5,396 nt of DNA from Thermodesulfobacteriota bacterium (lineage in GTDB: Bacteria > Desulfobacterota > Desulfobacteria > Desulfobacterales > RPRI01): positions 1 to 5,396 of the forward strand of contig JAUPLM010000041.1 in the NCBI GenBank assembly GCA_030836965.1, read 5' to 3'. How positions within the stretch are numbered: the stretch's first letter is position 1; the number at the start of each line of letters is the position of its first letter. The notes under the pieces are model-generated. The model was not told the DNA's origin and did not search any database. It worked only from the letters and a program-made list of their open reading frames with translations. Positions 1-5,396 of the stretch are shown here, in pieces. A program made the position numbers and the translations under genes.

Positions 1-1044
1 CCGCTCTCTTATCCCGTATTCGAAGTAAAATCCCTGCCTGAAAAATGGAAAAACGCCGGGATGCGCACATTGTCGCTTGCTCTTGCCGCGGCGGAAGAGG
101 CATTAAACGATGCCGGGCTTCCGGGACGGCTTTCAGAATTCAAAGCGGGCGTCTGTCTCGGCACAACGGTGGCAAGCCAGATTAATGACATCGATTTTTA
201 CGATTCTTTCCGGAAAGTGGGCGGCGCGGATCTAAAGCCGGTTGACCGCTACCTGAAAGGAAACCTCGCGGAAGCGGTCTCGGGTTCGGTTAAAGCCACG
301 GGACCGGCCGTTACCGTCGTAAATGCATGCTCATCCGGAACAGATGCAATCGGAATTGCCGTTTCTTTTCTTAAAAGCGGCATATGTGACATCGCGATTG
401 CCGGTGGAGCGGATGAACTCAACAGGGTTCCTCTTTCCGGATTCGGTTCTCTCGGGATTCTGAGCGGCTCTCTATGCGCTCCGTTCGACAGGAACAGGGC
501 GGGGCTCAACCTTGGTGAAGGGGCAGGAATACTTGTTCTTGAGAGAGAGGATTTTTACATCGGAAGAGGGAAAAAGCCTCTTTTATACCTCTCGGGATAC
601 GGCTCAGCCGCCGACGCATACCATCTGACTGCTCCAAGACCGGATGGTAAAGGTCTCGAGTCGGCTGTCATATACGCACTGTCGGTTTCGGGCATATCTC
701 CTGAAGATGTCTGTTTCGTAAATGCCCACGGAACAGGGACAACAGACAACGACAAAGCCGAAGGTTCTGTTTTATCCAGAGTTTTCGGAGAAAATATCAG
801 GTTCTTTTCAACCAAGGGATATACAGGGCATACCCTCGGAGCAGCGGGCGGGCTCGAGGCTGCGTACACTGCTGCGGCGCTCAAAGAGGGATGGATACCT
901 GCAAGCGCCGGATTTGCATGTAAAGATGATGAGATTCCCATAAGCCCTGTTACTGAGAATACAAACATACACGGCGCCTTTGCGGTCTCGACCTCCCTTG
1001 CCTTCGGAGGGAACAATGCCGCAATAGTTATTGAAAGAGCTTAA
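1..1044 (+). CDS. Beta-ketoacyl synthase (KAS II/FabF-like), 5' truncated by window edge
   Basis: This enzyme should catalyse decarboxylative Claisen condensation of an acyl chain with malonyl-ACP in the cytoplasm. The reading frame is open from base 1, so the true start lies upstream; the ATG at 61 is internal. Aligned with the downstream KS paralogue (active-site offset 39 codons), about 40 N-terminal residues are missing, which implies a protein of roughly 385-390 residues, slightly shorter than typical FabF. The thiolase-fold triad is intact: nucleophile Cys in VNACSSGTDA (codon 328-330), first His in NAHGTGTTDND (727-729), and second His in TKGYTGHTLGAAGG (829-831), with the conserved Lys at 814-816. 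The C-terminal LAFGGNNAAIVIE matches the usual glycine-rich FGGxN closing motif. It ends in tandem stops, TAATAA. Because the next gene encodes a catalytically dead KS, the two may form a KS/chain-length-factor heterodimer (inference). Elongating KS activity is well supported; whether it serves a primary or a specialised pathway is inferred from context. Confidence 0.95.
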   Translation, partial: PLSYPVFEVKSLPEKWKNAGMRTLSLALAAAEEALNDAGLPGRLSEFKAGVCLGTTVASQINDIDFYDSFRKVGGADLKPVDRYLKGNLAEAVSGSVKATGPAVTVVNACSSGTDAIGIAVSFLKSGICDIAIAGGADELNRVPLSGFGSLGILSGSLCAPFDRNRAGLNLGEGAGILVLEREDFYIGRGKKPLLYLSGYGSAADAYHLTAPRPDGKGLESAVIYALSVSGISPEDVCFVNAHGTGTTDNDKAEGSVLSRVFGENIRFFSTKGYTGHTLGAAGGLEAAYTAAALKEGWIPASAGFACKDDEIPISPVTENTNIHGAFAVSTSLAFGGNNAAIVIERA

Positions 1045-1060
1045 TAATTTTTAAGAGGGG

Positions 1061-1084
1061 TCAAGGGTTCAAGGGACCAAGGGT
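1061..1084. repeat. Three tandem 8-bp units in the intergenic spacer
   Basis: Three consecutive octamers, TCAAGGGT, TCAAGGGA and CCAAGGGT, lie in the 70-bp gap between the two KS genes. They differ from one another at one or two positions. The preceding AAGAGGGG (1053-1060) may be a decayed fourth unit. The tract has no dyad symmetry, so it is not a hairpin terminator. It is the only gap longer than 10 bases in the window. I see no convincing -35/-10 pair around it. Its function is unknown; it may be a low-complexity intergenic repeat of the host genome. Confidence 0.75.
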
Positions 1085-1114
1085 TCTGGTGAAAAGAAGG
1101 GTAAATAACCTAAT

Positions 1115-2158
1115 ATGTTTATATCCGGGATAGGAATTGTTTTTACACGCGGCCGTGGAGTTGATTCTTTTGAAAAAGCCCTGAAAGAGGGCTGGAGAGA
1201 ACCTTCATGGACAGGCCTGATCCCGGCATACCGCGTGAGCCCGGAGACACTGACGGACGCCTCTTTGACAAAAAAAATAAGACGCGCCGATAAATTCACA
1301 AGAATGGCTCTCTTTTCGGCTTTCGATGCATACCTTGACAGCGGCATCATTTTGGAAAATAAGGAAAAGCTTGGAATCATTCTTGCGACGGCTTTCGGCC
1401 CGCATTCGACGACTTTCAGTTTTATCGATGATATACTCGATTACGGAGACGCGAACGCATCTCCGACTAAATTTTCGAATTCGGTTCACAATGCCGCCGC
1501 TTCATACGTGTCGTCCGTGTTAGGCAGCCGGGGACCGACTGTAACGCTTGCACAGTTTTCGTTTCCGTTCCAGAACGCTCTCGCTCTGGCCGGTATATGG
1601 CTGAATGAAGGGCGTTGCGATCATGTTCTGTGCGGATGTGTCGATGAAATGAATACTGTTATGGAGTATGCCTGCAAGATGAAGCTGAAAACCGCCGGAG
1701 ACGGTAAAATAAGGCCGTTCATATTTTCGGATTCACCCTCTTCCGTTCCCGGTGAAGGAGGAGCCTTTTTGATGCTGTCGAAAGAAAAATACGGAAACCA
1801 CTACGGCAAAGTGACCGGAATCTCTTTTTCCGGTCTGAATAGCGGCAAACCGGATATCACCGTGATAGATACGGACGGAATGGCCGGAGATGAAACCGGC
1901 TACATGGAAACGGCAAATTCAGGGGCAACGCTGGCCGGATATTCGCCCTTATTCGGAAGCATGCTTACTGGAAGCGCGTTCAACTTCGCCGCCGCTTCCC
2001 TCATGTTGAAAAATCAGGTTGTGTACGACTGCCCCGTTCCGGATAATCCATCGGGAGTAAAAGTTTGCGGCTCCGGTTTTCCAGCCGGTATAAATGAAAT
2101 AAACTGTGTCAGAATCTGCCGGTCAGGTAAGGCCGGGGTTATTAAAATAATAAAATAA
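1115..2158 (+). CDS. Degenerate beta-ketoacyl synthase, chain-length-factor-like (catalytic triad lost)
   Basis: This 347-residue protein has a KS (thiolase) fold but looks catalytically inactive for condensation. The N-terminus FISGIGIVFTRGRGVDSF matches the conserved KS opening, and an in-frame TAA at 1106 excludes an earlier start. An ungapped alignment with the upstream KS from the GPxVT motif to the CD pair about 20 residues later puts Ser149 (1559-1561) at the nucleophilic Cys, within TLAQFSFPFQNA. The first His (NAHGTG) corresponds to Asp254 in VIDTDGMAGDE, and the second His (TGHTLGAAG) most likely to Ser282 in FGSMLTGSAF. The C-terminal FGGNN motif is also degraded to AGIN. Type II PKS chain-length factors and the KS-like proteins of aryl-polyene clusters are known non-catalytic partners of active KSs; the same role is inferred here. 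The ribosome-binding site is weak: AAGAAGGG at 1094-1101 lies 13 bases from the ATG. A decarboxylase-type (KSQ) role is less likely because the Gln in this segment is residue 147, two before the Cys position. Confidence 0.88.
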   Translation: MFISGIGIVFTRGRGVDSFEKALKEGWREPSWTGLIPAYRVSPETLTDASLTKKIRRADKFTRMALFSAFDAYLDSGIILENKEKLGIILATAFGPHSTTFSFIDDILDYGDANASPTKFSNSVHNAAASYVSSVLGSRGPTVTLAQFSFPFQNALALAGIWLNEGRCDHVLCGCVDEMNTVMEYACKMKLKTAGDGKIRPFIFSDSPSSVPGEGGAFLMLSKEKYGNHYGKVTGISFSGLNSGKPDITVIDTDGMAGDETGYMETANSGATLAGYSPLFGSMLTGSAFNFAAASLMLKNQVVYDCPVPDNPSGVKVCGSGFPAGINEINCVRICRSGKAGVIKIIK

Positions 2159-2162
2159 GGAG
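2157..2162 (+). promoter_or_regulatory. Ribosome binding site overlapping the upstream stop codon
   Basis: AAGGAG overlaps the TAA stop of the degenerate KS gene and sits 6 bases before the ATG at 2169. This is the strongest Shine-Dalgarno match in the window and supports that start. The overlap suggests coupled translation with the preceding gene. Confidence 0.8.
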
Positions 2163-2168
2163 ACTGCT

Positions 2169-2816
2169 ATGAAATTTAACAGCAAAAATTTAACGGGACT
2201 TTTTCTCCTGGTGGTTTTAACTTTCACTTTTTCTCCTCTTTACGCGGCTGATCTATCCGCCAAAACATACTATACAACGACAAATATCTGGTATGAGCAT
2301 CCGGACAACAATTTATCAACCAATTACCACAGGGGAACCATTCTGCCTATCGGGACAAAAGTCAGCGTTCACAAAATTGATAACAGGAGAATTCAGTTTA
2401 CCCCTCAAGGAAGCGCGCGGATGTTTACGATCATAAATGACAAAAAGACAAATACGATAAGCATTGATGAGCTTTTCAACAGGTATTTTTCCGTTGATCC
2501 GGTCCAGGTCGGAGTCGGTGATTATTACCAGGCGACGGAAACAGACATGGAAAACATCAAAAAGGGCACAATAGCCCTTGGGATGAGCAGGAAAGCCGTT
2601 CTCATGGCATACGGATATCCGCCCACCCACAAGACCCCTCTTTTGACAAGCGACATATGGCATTACTGGTACGCGCGCCTTCACAAGGTTATTGTATATT
2701 TCAAAGATGACAAGATTTTTAAAATTGAGACGATTGAACCGGCATCATATCCCGGATTTGTAAAATCAAACGTCGAGTCGACGGGCGGCATAAAATCGGG
2801 AAAAACTAAGGAATAA
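2169..2816 (+). CDS. Exported protein with BamE/SmpA-OmlA-like C-terminal domain
   Basis: This 215-residue protein begins with a classical signal peptide: basic residues in positions 2-6, a hydrophobic stretch GLFLLVVLTFTF (10-21), and a likely signal peptidase I site after SPLYA (residue 27). There is no lipobox Cys, so unlike canonical BamE it is probably a soluble periplasmic protein or a non-lipidated envelope protein. Residues about 35-80 contain NYHRGTILPIGTKVSVHKID, which reads like a small beta-barrel/SH3-like module (inference). Residues about 131-190 resemble the SmpA/OmlA/BamE domain: a helix-forming IALGMSRKAVLMAYGYPP, then IWHYWYARLHKVIVYFKDDKI. The family is known for roles in outer-membrane protein assembly and envelope integrity. 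It lies between the KS pair and the ACP with gaps of only 10 and 1 bases, so it is probably dedicated to this pathway, perhaps to handling a lipidic product in the envelope. The precise function is unknown. Confidence 0.8.
   Translation: MKFNSKNLTGLFLLVVLTFTFSPLYAADLSAKTYYTTTNIWYEHPDNNLSTNYHRGTILPIGTKVSVHKIDNRRIQFTPQGSARMFTIINDKKTNTISIDELFNRYFSVDPVQVGVGDYYQATETDMENIKKGTIALGMSRKAVLMAYGYPPTHKTPLLTSDIWHYWYARLHKVIVYFKDDKIFKIETIEPASYPGFVKSNVESTGGIKSGKTKE
2808..2812 (+). promoter_or_regulatory. Ribosome binding site of the ACP gene
   Basis: AAGGA lies inside the last codons of the exported-protein gene, 5 bases before the ATG at 2818. The upstream stop codon (2814-2816) falls between the site and the start, an arrangement typical of translational coupling. 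Confidence 0.65.
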
Positions 2817-2817
2817 T

Positions 2818-3069
2818 ATGGTTAAAGAGAGTCATAAAGTTATTGAAGAATCGCTTATACGGGAAGTCGCGGCTATATTGTCGAAAGATCCGGGATTGAT
2901 CGAACCTGAAATGCCGCTTCATGAGATGGGGGTGGACTCCCTCGGTTTTGTCGAGCTTCTTGTGGTAATAGAAAAAAAATTCAAAATTAAACTGATGGAA
3001 TCGGGACTTACCAGGAATGATTTCAGGACTATAAGATCTCTTTCGGAAAAAATCGGCGCTCTGGGATAG
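2818..3069 (+). CDS. Acyl carrier protein
   Basis: This is an 83-residue discrete carrier protein, the usual size for type II ACPs. The phosphopantetheine attachment site is Ser41 (codon 2938-2940) in MGVDSLGFVELLVVIEKKF, matching the DSL motif at the start of helix II and the following amphipathic recognition helix. The N-terminal helix is SLIREVAAILSKD (12-24), followed by the loop IEPEMPLHEMG, and the C-terminal helix includes TIRSLSEKIGAL. It would carry the growing or finished acyl chain as a thioester in the cytoplasm. It starts one base after the preceding stop and ends 5 bases before the acyltransferase gene. This suggests it is the pathway's own carrier and not the housekeeping AcpP, which normally sits beside fabG/fabF. 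The KIKLMES segment lacks the strongly acidic helix II-III stretch of AcpP, consistent with a specialised carrier (inference). Identity as an ACP is secure; its substrate is unknown. Confidence 0.95.
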   Translation: MVKESHKVIEESLIREVAAILSKDPGLIEPEMPLHEMGVDSLGFVELLVVIEKKFKIKLMESGLTRNDFRTIRSLSEKIGALG

Positions 3070-3074
3070 GGCCA

Positions 3075-4394
3075 ATGATATCTTTACCGTATTCCAGAAA
3101 TAAACGATATTTAACCGGGGTCGACTGGATTGTTCATGTCTTGAATTACATGACCATAAAGGAGACCGGAGCCGGATTCATGTCCCAGATAGTCATTGAG
3201 GTTTCGGGCAATGTGAATCCTCCTGAGATTGAAAACGCGCTGAACTCTTTTATAAATAAACACGCCGTAGTAAACGGCTATTTCTCAAGAGACATAAACC
3301 TTGCCCCTTACTGGAAAATTCCCCCGGTTAAAAAACTTAAGATAACTCTTGATACCGTCATATTAAAGGAAGACGATTCTTTTGACGCTGTTTTAAAAAA
3401 TCTTGAAATTGGAATAAACACTCTTTTTAAAAACAAAAGAGAGCACATTGCTTTTCATGTTCTTACGGGATGCGGCAGAAGCTATATCGCCATGACCTTC
3501 GATCATCTTCTTTTTGATGCAAGAAACGCGGAGGCTTTTCTCAGCATGTTTCAGAAGGAGTGGGAGAGCGGGGAAGCTTCAGGCGGCATGGCGATCACCG
3601 AACCGGCTCATCTTTCCATGTGGATGGATAAGTTTAAGGCGGGACAGCGCGTAAACAGGGCGTTTATCAAAATAGCGGGAAAGGCGTCTCCCAGGGTTCT
3701 TCCTCTCCCTTTGGGCAAAAAAGTGTTCAGATTCAGGGTTCTTTCTTTCGGCGGGAAGGAGACGGAAGCAATAGCTGAAAACGCTTTCAATAAAGCCGGG
3801 TACCTGATGCTGATGCCTTACGCCCTTGCGGCCTCAGTTTGCGCTTTGCACGGAATCTTCAAAGGCCGCGGAATATCGTCCGGCGATTATGTGATTCCCG
3901 TTTCAATCGACACCAGAAAGCAGGAAGAAGTGAGAGGTGATCTTTTTTTCAACCATGTTTCGTTTTTCATCTTTAAGGCTGAAGCTTCCGCTGCCTCGGA
4001 TTTCCAGGCTTTGCTGAAATCTATAAAAGAGCAGATGTACGCCCAGGTCAGGTCGGATCTCCCCGGAGACATCTGCAAAGCAACTTTTTTGATGCGGATT
4101 GCCCCGGCTTCTCTTCTCGGCAGCCTGCTTAAATTGTATTTCAAGGGAGAAATAGCCTCTTTCTGTTTTTCGTATGTCGGGAAAACGGCTTACGCATCCC
4201 CTTCTTTCATGGGAAATAAAATAACGAATATATTTCACATGCCGAGAACGCCTGTTCCGCCGGGAATCGGCATTTTTTTTCAGCAGTCGAATGAAAAACT
4301 GAATGTAATCCTTTCGTATCTGGACGGAATGTTAAGCAAAGATGAAGAGGAGATTATTTTAACGTCGCTTAAATCCCGTCTTGGCGTGGAATAA
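3075..4394 (+). CDS. HxxxD acyltransferase, condensation/PapA/WS-DGAT superfamily
   Basis: This 439-residue protein has the size of a stand-alone two-lobed chloramphenicol-acetyltransferase-like enzyme. The catalytic motif is His144-Asp148 in MTFDHLLFDARN (His codon 3504-3506), midway through the N-terminal lobe as expected. The general base His and structural Asp are kept, but the usual HHxxxDG reads DHxxxDA here. The N-terminus, RYLTGVDWIVHVLNYMT then MSQIVIEVSGNV, corresponds to the first strand and helix of the fold. ALNSFINKHAVVNGYF matches the segment usually seen as AL..L...HP.L...F. In the C-terminal lobe, VIPVSIDTRKQ followed by GDLFFNHVSFFIF fits the conserved PVxxR...N..S region. 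No transmembrane segment is obvious. Known members transfer acyl groups from carrier protein or CoA to hydroxyl or amine acceptors. The ACP gene is 5 bases upstream, so an acyl-ACP donor is likely (inference). Acceptor unknown. The ribosome-binding site is poor, so translation may depend on coupling to the ACP gene. Confidence 0.85.
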   Translation: MISLPYSRNKRYLTGVDWIVHVLNYMTIKETGAGFMSQIVIEVSGNVNPPEIENALNSFINKHAVVNGYFSRDINLAPYWKIPPVKKLKITLDTVILKEDDSFDAVLKNLEIGINTLFKNKREHIAFHVLTGCGRSYIAMTFDHLLFDARNAEAFLSMFQKEWESGEASGGMAITEPAHLSMWMDKFKAGQRVNRAFIKIAGKASPRVLPLPLGKKVFRFRVLSFGGKETEAIAENAFNKAGYLMLMPYALAASVCALHGIFKGRGISSGDYVIPVSIDTRKQEEVRGDLFFNHVSFFIFKAEASAASDFQALLKSIKEQMYAQVRSDLPGDICKATFLMRIAPASLLGSLLKLYFKGEIASFCFSYVGKTAYASPSFMGNKITNIFHMPRTPVPPGIGIFFQQSNEKLNVILSYLDGMLSKDEEEIILTSLKSRLGVE

Positions 4395-4398
4395 AAAG

Positions 4399-5396
4399 AT
4401 GCATCTTTCATGCGATATACTTGTAGCCGGAGGAGGAGTTGCCGGCATAGCGGCTGCAATACGCGCTGCGCGCGAAGGCACGCGTACGGTCCTTGCGGAA
4501 ATGAATGGTTTTCCCGGCGGAACCGCCGTAAATTGCATGCACCGTTATATCTGCGGATTATATTCTTCCGAACTTCCGCCCCCGGACGGAACTTTGAACG
4601 GAGGAATCGCCGATGAAATATGCGAGGGACTCAAAAAACTTGCCCCGGGAACAAAACCGGTAAAGATGGGCAAAGTCCGCCTTTTCCCTTTTGCAACGGG
4701 AGATCTTATAAGAGTTTTAAGGTCATTAAGCGAAAAGCAGGCGGGTCTTGAAATTCTTTATGAAACGAAGATTGTTTCGGTAAACACGGAACCCGGCAAT
4801 ATCAGGTTCGTTTCGGCAAAAGGACTTAATGAAGAGTTTCAGATATCTCCCCGGGCCGTAATCGACTGCAGCGGAGACGGAACGGTAATCCGCCTTAGCG
4901 GGGCGGCTTACGATATTGCTTCACCGGACGAACGCCAGCTTGCGGGATTCTGTTTCAGAATCAAAGGGATTAAAGACCCCGGAGAGATGGCGCCCGTGAG
5001 CGTTCCCTATTACATATCGCAGGCTGTTATCGAGGAGAAGATTCCAATTTATTTGAAATACGCCAGATTTTATCAGGGCGATATCGCCGATGAAGGATAT
5101 TGCCTGATAAGCATACCTCCGGGCGGCACCCCTGAAAGAATTCGTGAAGCAAAAAAAAATGCCGCAGCGGTTCATGGTATCCTGGCCGGTTCGATAGATT
5201 CATTCAGAAATTCCCATATCGCTGAAATGTCTTGCGTAATCGCCGAACGCGAAGGCATCCGCATGAAAGGGGAATATACGCTGACTGAAGAAGATGTGCT
5301 TTCTGGGCGAAAATTTCATGACGGCGTTGTAAAAAGCGCCTGGCCGATTGAGTTGTGGGACAGAAAAAGAGGCCCGATCTACAGATATCCCGAACC
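4399..5396 (+). CDS. FAD-dependent oxidoreductase (FAD_oxidored-type), 3' truncated by window edge
   Basis: The frame is open from the ATG at 4399 to the window end, giving 332 complete codons; the C-terminus lies outside. The N-terminal Rossmann dinucleotide-binding motif starts at once: DILVAGGGVAGIAAAIRAA (residues 6-24), a GxGxxG variant, with Glu34 at the end of strand 2 to bind the ribose of FAD, then GFPGGTA (37-43). A second flavin-contact motif, VIDCSGDGTVIRLSGA (154-169), matches the xDxSGDGxxxxxAGA segment of this family. Residues about 275-310 contain AEREGIRMKGEYTLTEEDVL, which resembles the RxxxGEYxLTxxDVL block I associate with FAD_oxidored (PF12831) proteins. There is no signal peptide, so it is predicted to be cytosolic. 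It starts 4 bases after the acyltransferase stop, which implies it acts in the same pathway as a redox tailoring or desaturating enzyme (inference). Substrate and direction are unknown. The start is supported by the Rossmann motif beginning at residue 6. Confidence 0.87.
   Translation, partial: MHLSCDILVAGGGVAGIAAAIRAAREGTRTVLAEMNGFPGGTAVNCMHRYICGLYSSELPPPDGTLNGGIADEICEGLKKLAPGTKPVKMGKVRLFPFATGDLIRVLRSLSEKQAGLEILYETKIVSVNTEPGNIRFVSAKGLNEEFQISPRAVIDCSGDGTVIRLSGAAYDIASPDERQLAGFCFRIKGIKDPGEMAPVSVPYYISQAVIEEKIPIYLKYARFYQGDIADEGYCLISIPPGGTPERIREAKKNAAAVHGILAGSIDSFRNSHIAEMSCVIAEREGIRMKGEYTLTEEDVLSGRKFHDGVVKSAWPIELWDRKRGPIYRYPE

Noticed and set aside
61..63. ATG at 61 as the start of the first KS gene
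   Set aside because: The frame is open back to base 1, and comparison with the second KS shows the protein should begin about 40 residues before the window. This Met is internal, so the gene is truncated by the window edge.
555..1016. Long antisense open frame of 153 codons opposite the first KS gene
   Set aside because: It lies wholly opposite the catalytic His motifs of a clearly conserved gene. Its translation is low-complexity and unlike any family I know, so it is a shadow of the coding strand.
1031..1060. Possible promoter (TTGAAA then TAATAA) at the end of the first KS gene
   Set aside because: The spacing is only about 5 bases, not 16-18, and no -10-like hexamer is found at the right distance. 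The AT-rich stretch is largely the tandem stop codons.
1553..1555. Gln147 as the KSQ/CLF-type replacement of the active-site Cys
   Set aside because: The ungapped alignment on both sides places Ser149 at the Cys position. Moving Gln there would need a compensating two-residue gap on each side.
4273..4280. T8 run in the acyltransferase gene and A8 runs at 1270-1277 and 2972-2979 as phase-variable sites
   Set aside because: All three genes read through in frame with conserved motifs downstream. Runs of this length are common in such coding sequence, and nothing indicates a switch.
4410..4616. Short + strand open frame within the start of the flavoenzyme gene
   Set aside because: It is Arg/Cys-rich and out of frame with the Rossmann motif, which is read perfectly in the frame starting at 4399.

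Overview
The window is one co-directional run of six protein-coding genes on the + strand. It resembles part of a type II (discrete-protein) fatty-acid or polyketide-like biosynthetic operon from a Gram-negative bacterium. The Gram-negative inference rests on a signal-peptide-bearing protein with a BamE/SmpA-like domain. Base composition looks moderate, with GC close to half. A spacer made of short CAAGGG-type tandem units reminds me of intergenic tracts in Nitrospirota and Desulfobacterota genomes, but that is recollection and not a taxonomic assignment.

Layout: (1) positions 1-1044 hold the 3' part of a beta-ketoacyl synthase (KS) with an intact Cys-His-His triad. (2) A 70-bp spacer carries an 8-bp tandem repeat. 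(3) Positions 1115-2158 hold a second KS-fold protein in which all three catalytic residues are replaced; it is probably a chain-length-factor-like partner. (4) Positions 2169-2816 hold an exported protein with a BamE/SmpA-like C-terminal domain. (5) Positions 2818-3069 hold an acyl carrier protein with the DSL phosphopantetheine site. (6) Positions 3075-4394 hold a condensation/PapA/WS-DGAT-superfamily acyltransferase with an HxxxD motif. (7) From 4399 to the window end there is the N-terminal part of an FAD-dependent oxidoreductase. After the first spacer the gaps are 10, 1, 5 and 4 bases, so genes 2-6 are almost certainly co-transcribed and translationally linked. No promoter, terminator, RNA gene, mobile element or CRISPR array was seen.

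Working model (inference): the active KS and its degenerate partner elongate an acyl chain on the small ACP. The HxxxD enzyme then moves the chain from the ACP to an alcohol, amine or thiol acceptor, and the FAD enzyme oxidises or reduces the product or a precursor. The exported BamE-like protein suggests an envelope-associated product, as in aryl-polyene-type systems, although this gene set does not match any cluster I can name. Both ends of the operon lie outside the window, so ketoreductase, dehydratase, thioesterase or transporter genes may be present nearby.
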